Positions 32,368 to 41,775 of a DNA stretch of 64,000 nucleotides are shown piece by piece. The notes below the pieces were generated by a model, which was not told the DNA's origin, did no database searches, and worked only from the letters and a program-made list of their open reading frames with translations. The position numbers and the translations under genes were made by a program. Location of the stretch: positions 1 through 64,000 of the forward strand of contig MAEX01000018.1 in the NCBI GenBank assembly GCA_002013415.1. The letters run 5' to 3'. The stretch is from Mycobacterium sp. D16Q14. Its GTDB lineage: Bacteria > Actinomycetota > Actinomycetes > Mycobacteriales > Mycobacteriaceae. How positions within the stretch are numbered: the first letter of the stretch is position 1; each line of letters opens with the position of its first letter.

Positions 32368-34520
32368 GCGGCGTACACCCGCTGCTCGACCAGCACGAAC
32401 TCCTGCCACGGTTGCAGCTCAGGCAACGTGCCAGAGACCAGCTCAGTGTCGGTCACTTCGATCACGTCCCGCGGCAATAGGTCACGCGCCTGGCGCAGTC
32501 TGCGTGCAGCCGCGACACTGCGCCCCGAGATGAGGGCGCCGTTGCGGTTGACCGGAACCCTCGTCTTCACCCAGGCGCCCGTCGGAGACTGCTTCCACTT
32601 CTCCCGAGTTGCGTAGGCGCCCAACAGCGCTCCCTTGCGGACCCACCGCAGCACAGAGCGCTCGCTAAGCCCGAGGTCATTGGCGGCCTCGTTGACGGTG
32701 ACATCGCTGAAACTGCGCCGGTACTTCAACGGTGGGTACGGTGGCGCGATCTCGTTGAAGCGCGCCAGCCCGGGGCCTGTCACTTCGCTTTCATGTAGAC
32801 GGTGCACACGCCCGAATTTCACTCCGCGCAACACCCCCGCGCTGACGAGCCGGCGGATCTCCGACACGGGGCGCTCGAGCGCTGCTGCCGTCTGCTCGAA
32901 GCTCAGGAACTCGCTGACCACGTTGCGGCGTGCCTTGACCGAATCTAGGCGCAGGTGAGGGCACATTCTGGTCACCTTCGCCGAAAATACCCCTGCTGCT
33001 ACGAGATCAACAGTGCGGATCCTCAGATCACGACCTTGGCGTTGCGCAGGAATCAGGCCTTCAGACACGAGCGCCTCGATCGTCGATGGGCGGCAGCCCG
33101 CCAGTTCGGCGGCGCTGGACCGGTTGTGGATCGCTAGCTTCAGGTCGATAGTCGGATCGCTGGCGTACAGCCACTTGACGAATGTCGTCATGTGGGAATC
33201 GGTGAGTGTGGCGCCACGGGCTGCGATCTGCTGGTTACTGGCTCGCTCCTGCTGGCGGCGCTGAACTCGCTCGGCGGTAGCGGTCCCATGCGCCCGCAGG
33301 TCGGCGGATCTGACCCACAGGACACTGTCTCGGATCACGCCCACGATCTTCTTCGCCGCGATCCAGCGTCGCAGGGTGCGGACAGTGACACCGAGGCGGG
33401 TGGCGGCCTCCGCCACTGGGATTAGTGGCCGCTCGGATATGACCTTGCGCGGCAACACCCGCGGATTCGGCCGGGCAGCGCGCTCGCGCGATGTCAGCAG
33501 GTAATCGAGATCGTCGTGACGTACGCGCGCGACACCGCCGAGGATCTGTGCCGGAATGCCCGCGCGCGCAATCGCTTTGCGAGCCCCGGACACGGTAAGA
33601 CCCATCATCTCGGCGGCCTCGGCGAGGGTGTGAAGGAGCTGCCCGGATTCGGGGTCGCGGAGTCGATATGTGCGCCGCACATGTTTGGGTGCCACCGTTC
33701 CGGTGACCAGACGCATACGTTCTTCAAACTGGCGTTTTTCAGCTCGCGAGAGCCGCTGCGTGTCAGCACGTGAGACGAAGCGCAGCCGCGACTCATCAAA
33801 AGGGATGCGGTGCAACGACAATGTCGCAGACATCACGACCGCGCTGCCGCCGCGGCCTGCATGCGTCCACAGGTCTCCGCCGCTGGCACGTTGGCGGCGA
33901 GCCCAGCAGCGGAGTGTGTGCGGCCGCACGCGGAGGGTCGCCGCGACGTCGTCGATCGGCACGCCTTCGAAGGGATCGTGAACGTCGCATGTAGGCCGGT
34001 AAGCGGGCCCTTTGCGCAGGTATCCGGTGTCGAGGTCAGGCCGGTGGAGCAGCGCCCACACGAGGTCCGAGCGCACACGCACGGTCCTTGACATGCGGAA
34101 GGCATGCAGGCGTCCTGATCGGATCAGCCGGCGCACCTCCTTTGCACTCATCTGCAGCCGTTGCGCCGCCTCGGTCAGCGTCAGCATCACGACCTGTTGG
34201 TTGTAGACCGCTGATCGTTGCGAAAGGTCGCCGCTGGCGGTGGCTACGAGTGCATCGAACTCGGCCTGCTCAGCGTCATCGAGTGGATCATCGTGGAGAT
34301 CTCGCCGGGGGTACAGAACCGCACGCGCCAACTCGCGGTCGTCGACGGTCGGCGGAGGAGGTAAAGCGGCTTCGGTGACAGGTGCGCTATCCCGCGTGGC
34401 GGCAAGCCCGTCCAGCACGAACTGCTGCAGTTCGGGAGGCAGTGCCTCAATCTCGGACTGCAGCCTGGCTGACAAGCCGTCAAGTTCGCGGGCCACGGTT
34501 CGTGACCCTAACTGATGCAC
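32364..34520 (-). CDS. Multi-HTH DNA-binding protein with about seven tandem excisionase-type modules (718 aa)
   Basis: At least seven helix-turn-helix segments of the MerR/excisionase (HTH_17) kind follow each other. Their cores are LTEAAQRLQMSAKEVRRLI, IDDVAATLRVRPHTLRCWA, LAEAAEMMGLTVSGARKAI, VAEAATRLGVTVRTLRRWI, AAELAGCRPSTIEALVSEG, FEQTAAALERPVSEIRRLV and VNEAANDLGLSERSVLRWV. Several are followed by the wing strands and a terminal DL/EL as in excisionases. A single chain with so many modules could read a long composite DNA site. The GTG at 34520 is preferred; upstream the frame runs into the inverted-repeat region. Possible roles are origin, centromere or promoter-array binding. Confidence 0.8.
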   Translation of the reverse strand: MHQLGSRTVARELDGLSARLQSEIEALPPELQQFVLDGLAATRDSAPVTEAALPPPPTVDDRELARAVLYPRRDLHDDPLDDAEQAEFDALVATASGDLSQRSAVYNQQVVMLTLTEAAQRLQMSAKEVRRLIRSGRLHAFRMSRTVRVRSDLVWALLHRPDLDTGYLRKGPAYRPTCDVHDPFEGVPIDDVAATLRVRPHTLRCWARRQRASGGDLWTHAGRGGSAVVMSATLSLHRIPFDESRLRFVSRADTQRLSRAEKRQFEERMRLVTGTVAPKHVRRTYRLRDPESGQLLHTLAEAAEMMGLTVSGARKAIARAGIPAQILGGVARVRHDDLDYLLTSRERAARPNPRVLPRKVISERPLIPVAEAATRLGVTVRTLRRWIAAKKIVGVIRDSVLWVRSADLRAHGTATAERVQRRQQERASNQQIAARGATLTDSHMTTFVKWLYASDPTIDLKLAIHNRSSAAELAGCRPSTIEALVSEGLIPAQRQGRDLRIRTVDLVAAGVFSAKVTRMCPHLRLDSVKARRNVVSEFLSFEQTAAALERPVSEIRRLVSAGVLRGVKFGRVHRLHESEVTGPGLARFNEIAPPYPPLKYRRSFSDVTVNEAANDLGLSERSVLRWVRKGALLGAYATREKWKQSPTGAWVKTRVPVNRNGALISGRSVAAARRLRQARDLLPRDVIEVTDTELVSGTLPELQPWQEFVLVEQRVYAA

Positions 34521-35081
34521 GGAGTAATTCCAGTGCAGAATGCACGGCACGCCGATCTGCGATCCGCGCGAACTGGCGCAATCCTTCTCGCACGAACCCC
34601 GAACTTGCCCATAGCACCTGCACAAACGGTCAACGTTTCCCGGCGCCCATGTTGATTCCAGCCAAGATGCGTCGACGCCTCGTAACAGGGGGGTGCCTCT
34701 GCGGGACCCTCCCAGCCCGCCTGCGCACATACCAACATGCAACGAGATGTGCGTCGACAGGGGCTATACGCAAAGGACTCATCATTAGCTTTGCTAATTA
34801 CCTATGTCTATCTGCACTTTCGCCTATTTGCGCAGTGGTCGGCGCATTTAAGCAATCACATGCGATCGCGGCTGTCTGGCCAGCCGCGCAGAGGCACCCC
34901 CCTGTTACGAGGCGCTTACGCATAAAGCCATTACACCGCTGAAGGTGACAAGAAATCTGGCAGTAACCGCTGGTCAAGTGGGGATATTAGATGTTGATAC
35001 CGATGCAATTGCGACAAGGGGAACCGGCGACGCCGATTCGTGGTGATTCCACCGGAAAATGAACCTGTATCGGTCGGATTT
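34521..35081. other. 560-bp gene-free region, candidate origin or partition site
   Basis: No convincing ORF lies here. The stretch contains the large inverted repeat (34667-34923), whose centre is locally AT-rich (about 34775-34815). To the right, about 34924-35081, I see no repeats, iterons or promoter I can support. Its position between two DNA-binding-protein genes suits a replication, partition or regulatory site. Confidence 0.5.
34667..34923. repeat. Large inverted repeat: 28-bp perfect arms plus outer 6-bp extensions
   Basis: Arm 34676-34703 is the exact reverse complement of 34887-34914 (core cctcgtaacagggggg). Beyond a 3-bp mismatch the symmetry continues as ATGCGT at 34667-34672 and ACGCAT at 34918-34923. 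The 183-bp interior contains a second small palindrome, ATTAGC-TTT-GCTAAT (34784-34798), almost at the centre of the large one. No target-site duplication is visible, which argues against a simple transposon. Confidence 0.85.
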
Positions 35082-35873
35082 TCAGCCCTTGGGCATTGAA
35101 ATACCCGCGATCGGATCTTCACTGACGGTAGCCAGCGGCCAGATTCCGTAGTGCCGGCGAACCGCGGCCATTGCGAAACGGTAGGTGTCACTGAGGTGCC
35201 GATTCTGGCGCGGGTCGGGCCACTTGCTACCAAACCGCAGATCCTCCGCGCGGAGGCCCAACAACTCCAGAGGCAGCGGCCGCAGCTCCCCGTTCTGTGA
35301 GCACAATTCGATCCGGTAGTACCCCATGCCATCGGTGCCGTAGCGCTGTTGGTTCGAGTTGAACAGCAGTTCTCCATCGTGCCGCTCGAGTGAGTACACC
35401 AGAATCCGTTCACCGGTATCGAGATTGTCCAGCTGTGCAGCATCGGCATCCAAGCCGCCCGGGCCGCTCTGCCACGCTCGCGGGAGCGGAATGCCGTTGG
35501 CCTCCAAGATCTGGCCACTACGCCCCGAACGGCTATGAACCCATCCCGAACCGGGTTGCCCCAACGGTCGATACAGCTGCTCTGCTTCGGCCTTCATCCG
35601 GTCGTAGTGGTCGTATTCGCCAAGAGGAATGTCCACAGACAGCCGTGGCCATATGCCCACCTCGACAAGCTTGTTGATGTTGTTGCGCGACTCTCCGAGA
35701 ATCTCCGCGATCGCCTTGTTGGGCAGGCCCTGCTCCCGCAGTCCATAGGCCACCGCTCCAGAGACTGCCCTGGCCACTTTCTGCGCGAATTCCAGGTGCG
35801 ACTTGACCTCGGCGATCACCGCCTGGGCCTGCTCGATCATCTCCGCCTGGCGGCTCACCGCGTTCTCCATCAC
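35082..35873 (-). CDS. HTH DNA-binding regulator (263 aa)
   Basis: An N-terminal helix (EMIEQAQAVIAEVKSHLEFA) is followed by an HTH: VAYGLREQGLPNKAIAEILG and ESRNNINKLVEVG. The C-terminal 170 residues form a separate domain (GSGWVHSRSGRSGQILEA, then ERILVYSLERHDGELLFNS) of unknown role, perhaps ligand-sensing. A perfect 16-bp inverted repeat lies 14 bp upstream of its start, suggesting autoregulation. Sixteen bases of that repeat recur upstream of the 56227 operon. The start at 35873 is acceptable; an adjacent ATG would also serve. Confidence 0.7.
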   Translation of the reverse strand: MMENAVSRQAEMIEQAQAVIAEVKSHLEFAQKVARAVSGAVAYGLREQGLPNKAIAEILGESRNNINKLVEVGIWPRLSVDIPLGEYDHYDRMKAEAEQLYRPLGQPGSGWVHSRSGRSGQILEANGIPLPRAWQSGPGGLDADAAQLDNLDTGERILVYSLERHDGELLFNSNQQRYGTDGMGYYRIELCSQNGELRPLPLELLGLRAEDLRFGSKWPDPRQNRHLSDTYRFAMAAVRRHYGIWPLATVSEDPIAGISMPKG

Positions 35874-35886
35874 GCGAGACTATCCC

Positions 35887-35940
35887 GCTGCATCACAACA
35901 TGCAGCGCATTTCAAAATGCAGTACATGTTGTGATGCAGC
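35887..35940 (-). promoter_or_regulatory. 16-bp inverted-repeat operator of the 35082 regulator
   Basis: GCTGCATCACAACATG at 35887-35902 is exactly matched by its reverse complement at 35925-35940, with a 22-bp spacer. It covers the promoter position of the gene starting at 35873. TGCATCACAACATGCA is shared with 56182-56197. Confidence 0.78.
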
Positions 35941-35968
35941 GGCTCGAGGTGGACTGCCCCGCTCGGCC

Positions 35969-37192
35969 CTAGTTGAACAATTCGCGTTCGTCGCCGGCGG
36001 CCTGCCGGCGGAAGGAGTCGTCTTTGGATCCGAAGGTGAGTACGGCCGTAGATGCCTCTGCGCGGCGGCTGTGCTCCCCGCGACCGCCAGCCGCACCCGG
36101 TGGCATTCCGCCGCCACCAGCGCCCATTGGAGCACCGGCCAGGCGCTCCTGCGCCAGCGACGTCGAAATTCCGGACAGCACAGAGGTTCGCATGGAATTG
36201 GATCCGCCCATCTTGCCTCCACCGCCCCCACCGCCGTAGGCGCCCAGCCCGCCGCCACCTGCGCCACTCAACCCCATTCCCCCGCCGCCTGAACCGAGGC
36301 CGTTGGACCCCAGAGGCAAACCACCGAGCTTGGCTGGTGGGCTGAAGGACGACCCGGTGCTACCACCTCCAAGTAGGTTGCCTAGTCCAGAAGAAGACCC
36401 GAACATCGACATCGGCGCTTGAAGCAGCTGAGTCATCGACTGCAGCGGACTGGTGAGCGAGGATCCCAAGCCCTGCACTGCTTGCATTGGAGCCTGGAAC
36501 ATCTGCGTCATGGACCCCATGGCATCGGTGGACGACCCGCCCGCTTGGCCCATTCCGGTTGCCTGGCTGGCAGCCTGCGAGAGTTGCCCGCTGCCTGCGT
36601 TGGCCACTAGCTCCGCGGACTTCTGAGCCGCTTGCCCGGCGTCTGCGGCCGCTTGTGCTGCGCTGCCCAGCGGTGGAGGCGGTGGGATCGGGACCGGAAG
36701 CGTCGCGGCGGTAACCACCTCGCCGTACGTGTTGCCGATGGTGGCGTTGTCGACGGTGTAGACCCCGTATTCGGCGTTGAGCTCCATGATCAATGGCGTG
36801 TTCTGCCCAAAGATGTTGGATGCCTCCGCAGCTGCCTCGCGGACACGATTGTTGATCGACTGAACCGACGGGATCATCGTGGTGCGCGCGATGCCGTAGC
36901 CCTCGGCCACCACGGCGCAGACCGCCGCTTGCTTGAACGCGATGCCCGCCAGGCCGCCCAGCCAGGCTAGGAACGGCGGCGTTGCCGCCGAATGCACCGC
37001 CGAACGAACACCGCTCATCGACGCGAGCGAGGCGTTCATCTGGGCGCTCGTGATGCCCAGGGTGGCCAGCGTTGCCGAGGCCAGCCCCATCCATGCCGCC
37101 GACGCCGACGCCCAGGTTGCCGACGTCGACCCCGTCTCGATCACGCCGGCATTCATTTCAGGGGTGGATGCACCCCAGGGGTGTGTTGTCAC
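35969..37192 (-). CDS. PPE-like type VII secretion protein (407 aa)
   Basis: The N-terminal 170 residues read as a PPE-type helical domain: ETGSTSATWASASAAWMGLA, LGITSAQMNASLASM, then FLAWLGGLAGIAFKQAAVCA and VREAAAEASNIFGQNTPLIM, where the long hydrophobic helix and N-x-x-x-I segment match the tip of PPE proteins. The literal Pro-Pro-Glu is absent. The remainder is Gly/Ser/Ala-rich, ending in a charged tail. PPE proteins are exported by ESX with a PE partner (candidate at 15260). The GTG at 37192 is used. Confidence 0.72.
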   Translation of the reverse strand: MTTHPWGASTPEMNAGVIETGSTSATWASASAAWMGLASATLATLGITSAQMNASLASMSGVRSAVHSAATPPFLAWLGGLAGIAFKQAAVCAVVAEGYGIARTTMIPSVQSINNRVREAAAEASNIFGQNTPLIMELNAEYGVYTVDNATIGNTYGEVVTAATLPVPIPPPPPLGSAAQAAADAGQAAQKSAELVANAGSGQLSQAASQATGMGQAGGSSTDAMGSMTQMFQAPMQAVQGLGSSLTSPLQSMTQLLQAPMSMFGSSSGLGNLLGGGSTGSSFSPPAKLGGLPLGSNGLGSGGGGMGLSGAGGGGLGAYGGGGGGGKMGGSNSMRTSVLSGISTSLAQERLAGAPMGAGGGGMPPGAAGGRGEHSRRAEASTAVLTFGSKDDSFRRQAAGDERELFN

Positions 37193-37293
37193 GAAGTACG
37201 CCTTTCGCTGGTAGCCGCATGACCGGACTCGGTCAATTGCGTGCTGTACCAGCGGAAAAGGCGTTCGCCGCTACGCGGCGCGTCTGCTCAGAC

Positions 37294-38850
37294 TCAGGCG
37301 ACGTTCAAGCGACGCGGCCCAACCCCCATCACGCCAGCGGAGGCAGACAGCGAGGGGCTTGCGGGCTCCTCCTGCTCGAGGTACACCGTGCTGTGGTGTT
37401 TGGAGACGTCGACGCCAAGAACAGTGAAGCGTGTGCCCGCAGACAGGAAGACTGCGTATCCGGCGTCGGTGCGCAGGGGGATACCCCGATGTGCCCGGAT
37501 TCGCAGGGATAGACGCTTTTCGGGCCCGCTGACCACCTCTTGGTCGGTGTATGCCGCCAGGCCAACCGTCAGCCGAGCTCCCCCACCGCTGCGGAGTTGC
37601 CCCACCAATGCGTTGACGTCCTGCCAGTCCGGGACGGTGAGATTGACAGTCACCTCAACGTCTTCGGGCAGTTCCTCGGCGCCAGCGGCCGACAGCATGG
37701 CGAGCTCTTCGCGGTGCACCTGGGCGAGGGCCGCTGCGTGCACGAGCTCGATGTCATCCGCGAGTTCGCGCACGTTCTCGTCGACCTGGCGCATTGACTT
37801 GAGCAGCTCTGCGCGAGTGTGCTTGGCCATGGCCGTGCGGTCGACCTCGACGGCCACCAAAGGCCCAGAGTCCAGCACGGCGCAAGGGTCGGGTGTGTGG
37901 TCACCGCGGTGATTGAAGCGCCGACCAAGAGATGGGGTGTGCGCACCGTCGGCGATCTGCGCGGCGCAGCGGGCGATCGCCAGCGAGGCCGGACTGACCA
38001 GGAAACGGCGCAGCGACGGCCCAACCCGAAGCAAGAGATCTTCGTTGTTGGTGCCGTTGAGCTCACGCGTCATCGAACCCACCCACTCGCGAACAGCGTC
38101 TTGGCATAGCCACAGGCAGTCACGAACCACAGACTTGGGCCAAACCCCCGCCTTGGCGGTGATGGTGATGGGCGCGGCGATACGTGCTGACCAGGCTGCG
38201 GGAAGGATCGAAGGGCCCGCATCGACGACGGCTGTTCCGCTGTATCCCTCGATGACCACTGTCGACGTTGCATGCAACCAACGCTCGTCGTTCGATCCGC
38301 CGGCCTCGCCACCGCGGTGATCAGGCAGCAGCAAGGTGGTGTCCGTGATGCGACCACCCGAGGCGAACATCTTGCTGGCCGGCACCGGCGCGATAGCCGC
38401 GGGCACCGGAAGGTGGTTCGCGATCAGCTCCATCTGTTCGCACACCTGCTCCAGGAAGCGAACCTGCATCTTGCCCACCAGCGCAGCAGGCTCCAGCCAC
38501 GAGTGGCGATCTCGACCGATGATCGAGCACAGCGATGTGGGATCCCCATCAGCGTCAGCGGCCAGTGCCAGCGCCAAGTAATAGGCGTCGCGAATGGACT
38601 GCACACTCGAGCCCCCGCTGCGGCGATGAGTCTCGCCCCGGCTTCCCACGGAGGGACGTGACATCAAGGCTTGCCGCAGCGCGGCGGCCACTGACAGATG
38701 CAGCAACCGGTCACTGATGTGGATGCGTTCGGCAGCTGCGATGTCATCGCTGTCGGGGACAGCGCCGTTCATCGCCTCCGCGATGACTCGCTGCGCTGGG
38801 GTGATCTGCAGTGCGTTACCGGACATCTTGCGTGTCGATGCCAGGTGCAT
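37294..38850 (-). CDS. Large hypothetical protein (518 aa)
   Basis: This soluble multidomain protein has no family I can name with confidence. The N-terminal part is helical (LQITPAQRVIAEAMNGAVPD). The middle contains RITDTTLLLPDHRGG and WLHATSTVVIEGYSG. A helical stretch follows (TAMAKHTRAELLKSMRQVDE). The C-terminus RTDAGYAVFLSAGTRFTVLG looks like the last strands of ADP-ribosyltransferase-fold exoenzymes, but no R-S-E set is visible. The start could be 38850 or 38826. It faces away from the secreted-protein operon beginning at 38956. Confidence 0.6.
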   Translation of the reverse strand: MHLASTRKMSGNALQITPAQRVIAEAMNGAVPDSDDIAAAERIHISDRLLHLSVAAALRQALMSRPSVGSRGETHRRSGGSSVQSIRDAYYLALALAADADGDPTSLCSIIGRDRHSWLEPAALVGKMQVRFLEQVCEQMELIANHLPVPAAIAPVPASKMFASGGRITDTTLLLPDHRGGEAGGSNDERWLHATSTVVIEGYSGTAVVDAGPSILPAAWSARIAAPITITAKAGVWPKSVVRDCLWLCQDAVREWVGSMTRELNGTNNEDLLLRVGPSLRRFLVSPASLAIARCAAQIADGAHTPSLGRRFNHRGDHTPDPCAVLDSGPLVAVEVDRTAMAKHTRAELLKSMRQVDENVRELADDIELVHAAALAQVHREELAMLSAAGAEELPEDVEVTVNLTVPDWQDVNALVGQLRSGGGARLTVGLAAYTDQEVVSGPEKRLSLRIRAHRGIPLRTDAGYAVFLSAGTRFTVLGVDVSKHHSTVYLEQEEPASPSLSASAGVMGVGPRRLNVA

Positions 38851-38955
38851 TGGTACTGCGGTTGCAAGGTGCGACATGCCGCCTACGGTATGAGTTGGAT
38901 GCAGATGTATGCGCCGCTGCGGGACGACACGCCGTGTTACACCTACTGTGATCCC

Positions 38956-39351
38956 ATGCCTTCCATCACAAATGCAGGTCGCGATACCCAGCTGTACCTG
39001 CATACCCTTGCATCGGCAATAGCATGTGCATCGCAGAGCGCAGTGCCGGTTCTCGACGTTCCCAGTGATCGGGAGGCCTCACCGGCGGCTCAGCGGGTAC
39101 GGGTCTTGCGGCACCTCGACGAAACCTTGACCTCGCTTGATGCGGTAATCGGTTCGAAGAAGGTGCCGCCGCTGGCGATCCCGGTGGCGACCCTCGGGCG
39201 CTATCTGGTTGAGCGCGGCGAGAACTACGACGCGGTGGCACGTACGTACACCCCCGGCCCAGGATTCTCGGGCTTCATCGACGGCCTGCTCGCCGACGCG
39301 ATGACCAAGGAAATCAACGAGGCCGCCAAGGCCGGAAAGATCGGAGGCTAA
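38956..39351 (+). CDS. Small helical protein heading the second type VII-like operon (131 aa)
   Basis: Helices (QLYLHTLASAIACASQSA, LRHLDETLTSLDAVIG) are followed by GPGFSGFIDGLLADAMTKEI and a basic end. The next gene starts 3 bp after the stop. By position it corresponds to the EspC-like genes of the first block, though the sequences are not obviously related. The upstream region (38.87-38.95 kb) has promoter-like AT-rich patches but no clear ribosome-binding site, suggesting a short leader. Confidence 0.6.
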   Translation: MPSITNAGRDTQLYLHTLASAIACASQSAVPVLDVPSDREASPAAQRVRVLRHLDETLTSLDAVIGSKKVPPLAIPVATLGRYLVERGENYDAVARTYTPGPGFSGFIDGLLADAMTKEINEAAKAGKIGG

Positions 39352-39353
39352 CC

Positions 39354-41756
39354 GTGGCGGAAGAGACAGGTCCCGCAGCTGGAGTCACCACAGTGCAGGA
39401 CCCATCATCGACACCGGTGTTCTCCGATGCGCCGTCTGAACCGGCTGCCGCATCCACTCCCGCGGACAGCAGCGTCGGTCCAGCCGTCGAACCTGACGCC
39501 TCCCTACCGCGCCAGACACTGACCGGGAACGACCACCTTTCACAGGAGGACCGTTTCCGCGAGATCGCACGCGAGGCTGGGATGGTTCCTGCTGCTGACA
39601 TCGTCAACGGAGATGCGGCACACCCTAATGCGCCGATGCCGGTGGGCGACGGCGCCGCAATAGCGCAAAAGGCAGAAGTCGCCGAAGATGCCGCCAAAGC
39701 CACTCCCTCGAAGCTCGGCACCTTCGCCGGCCTGTCTAAGGACCTGTATAAGACACCAGTCGCAGGTATTCAGGGACTGGCCAAGACGCAGTACCAGGTT
39801 GGCTCTGATCTGGCGGCCAAGGGCCTGACCAAGGTGGGGCTCGCCGCGAGTGCCAAGACAGCGGCTCGTTTTGTGCCTGTGGTCGGTTCCGCTCTGGGCG
39901 CCTACCTGGCGTACAAGTCTTTCAAGGAAGGTGACTATGTCGGCAGCGTGCTGAATCTGGTCGGCGTCATCCCGGGCCCGATCGGCTGGATCGGTATGGG
40001 CGCGGCAGCAGTGTGGGATACGTTCAAGCCGCACCAGACCTTTGGGATGTGGGAAGCCCCGGACGGCACCAGCACGCACATGCTTCCCGGCTCGGCCAAG
40101 GATGTGGCTGGCGTCCAGGAGCTTGACGCCAAGCTGCGTGAAGCCCAACAGCTCGTCTTTAGCTTCCAGGACGGCCCATCCGGCACCGTCTGGAACGAGA
40201 ACCACCCCGCGCCACTGTCTTTGAACACCCCTGAGGTGTCGACGGCGCTCACTTCCTGGCTCGGTGGTCTCAGTGATCTGTTCGCGCAGGTGGATCAGAC
40301 CATGAAGTCTGCTGGTGAGCCGTATTTCGACCAGTACCGCAGCGAGTTGGCGCCGCATCTGGAGGCGATGGCCAAGCTCAAGGACCACGCCAAGATTTTT
40401 GGTGACCAGCTCGCCGCGGTCTCCGCCGGCGGCCGCAAGTGCTACCAAGGAGTGCTCGATACCAACAAGGCTGCGCGTTCACAGTTGGCGACCGATGGCG
40501 CGCTTACCGACCAGGGTGCGCTCAGCGCACCGCAGATGGCGGTTCAGGCCGGTACAGAAGCGATCCGTGGTGCCAACGACAAGCTCACCAAGCTGTTCGC
40601 GCAGGCGCCGCCAGCGGTCGTGACTTCCAAGGCTCCGACGGCGACGCCCGCGACAACCGGGTCCGAGAAGAGTCAAGTCACCACCAAACCTGCTACCCCG
40701 GTGGCCAATGCGTCACCACTGTCCGAAGCAGGCAAGTCCCTGGGAGAGAAGAAGGATGACCTGAGCAAGCTGCTCTCGGGCCTGGGAAACAAGACACCGT
40801 CAGGCGGGAGCCCACTCGGTGGGGGCTCTCCGTTCGGAGGAGGTGGCAATCCCGCAGGCGGCACACCGCTGAACACGCCGACAAGCAAGTCGACGCCTTC
40901 TGAACCCAAGAAGCTGATCGACGACAAGAAGGACGAGACCAAGAAGCGCGACGACAAGTCGCTGTCGGCAGCCAAGCCCGACAACAAGACCACCCCCGCT
41001 GCCCCCGCGGACAAGGTCCCCGGTCCGGCGCCGCTGGTCGGCAACCCGACTCCGGGAACGCCACGCGCCAATCCTGGTGCCGCGAAACCGGATACCACCG
41101 TCGACGTCAAGGGCGAGAAGGTGAAGTTCCCCAACGCCAAGTTGGCCAAGTTGGCGCAGCTCCTTGCCTCCGCTGATCCCACGCATCCGGTATCCCTGGC
41201 CGATGCCGCGGCTCAGTCGGGCCTGACACCACCGGTGCCCGGGCAGGACCCCGGCAAGCAGATCCCGCCGGCAGATGCCAAGCAGGGCGATTTCCTGGTG
41301 TCCGGCGACAAGCGCTACATGCTGCTCGGTGACGGCAAGTTCTACGATCTGACCGAGTTCAAGACGGTTGGAGCCTCCGAACTTCCGCAGGACATGGGTG
41401 CCCGCGCCGGATACTTCCGCCTGAATGATCCCACCGAAGGCAATCCCGGTGCAGCGGGGCCCGTTTCGGGCCCAACTCCGGGGGTCCCGTTCAACGTTCC
41501 CGGCGCCACGGCGGCCCCCGTCGGACCGGCAGACACTTCAGTGCCACCACTCGGCCAGACCGGGCACCCTCCCACAGGCACCGGCGCTCATCAGGGACCG
41601 GCGGATCCTCCACCGTCGGTTCCATCCAACGGCACACCCGGTGTCCCGAAGCCCGGTACCGGCGGACCCGCGAACGCTGCGGCCACCGACACCGGCACCG
41701 GCACCTCGGTGCCCTCGGCCACCACACCCAAGCTCGACCCGTCCGCAGTGCGTTGA
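39354..41756 (+). CDS. Large type VII-associated secreted protein with glycine-rich hydrophobic segment (800 aa)
   Basis: No Sec signal is present. About residues 175-230 form a hydrophobic Gly/Ala segment (FVPVVGSALGAYLAYKSFKE, then VIPGPIGWIGMGAAAVWDTF) like the membrane-inserting hairpin of secreted toxins or colicins. Next comes a helical domain (to about residue 430) resembling ESX substrates, then a long Pro/Gly/Lys linker. A compact domain contains DAKQGDFLVSGDKRYMLLGD. A Pro/Gly/Thr-rich tail ends the protein. GTG 39354 is 2 bp after the previous stop. Possible roles are export-channel component or delivered effector. Confidence 0.62.
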   Translation: MAEETGPAAGVTTVQDPSSTPVFSDAPSEPAAASTPADSSVGPAVEPDASLPRQTLTGNDHLSQEDRFREIAREAGMVPAADIVNGDAAHPNAPMPVGDGAAIAQKAEVAEDAAKATPSKLGTFAGLSKDLYKTPVAGIQGLAKTQYQVGSDLAAKGLTKVGLAASAKTAARFVPVVGSALGAYLAYKSFKEGDYVGSVLNLVGVIPGPIGWIGMGAAAVWDTFKPHQTFGMWEAPDGTSTHMLPGSAKDVAGVQELDAKLREAQQLVFSFQDGPSGTVWNENHPAPLSLNTPEVSTALTSWLGGLSDLFAQVDQTMKSAGEPYFDQYRSELAPHLEAMAKLKDHAKIFGDQLAAVSAGGRKCYQGVLDTNKAARSQLATDGALTDQGALSAPQMAVQAGTEAIRGANDKLTKLFAQAPPAVVTSKAPTATPATTGSEKSQVTTKPATPVANASPLSEAGKSLGEKKDDLSKLLSGLGNKTPSGGSPLGGGSPFGGGGNPAGGTPLNTPTSKSTPSEPKKLIDDKKDETKKRDDKSLSAAKPDNKTTPAAPADKVPGPAPLVGNPTPGTPRANPGAAKPDTTVDVKGEKVKFPNAKLAKLAQLLASADPTHPVSLADAAAQSGLTPPVPGQDPGKQIPPADAKQGDFLVSGDKRYMLLGDGKFYDLTEFKTVGASELPQDMGARAGYFRLNDPTEGNPGAAGPVSGPTPGVPFNVPGATAAPVGPADTSVPPLGQTGHPPTGTGAHQGPADPPPSVPSNGTPGVPKPGTGGPANAAATDTGTGTSVPSATTPKLDPSAVR

Positions 41757-41775
41757 CCAGAACAGGTGAAGGACT

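Noticed and set aside
34676-34914. Insertion sequence or MITE interpretation of the 28-bp inverted repeat
   Set aside because: There is no transposase, no direct target-site duplication, and the symmetry extends outward beyond the arms, which favours a DNA-binding or origin structure.
37294-38850. ADP-ribosyltransferase call from the C-terminal strands
   Set aside because: Only the final strand resembles the fold; the Arg, S-T-S and E-x-E positions cannot be found, so it is left as hypothetical.
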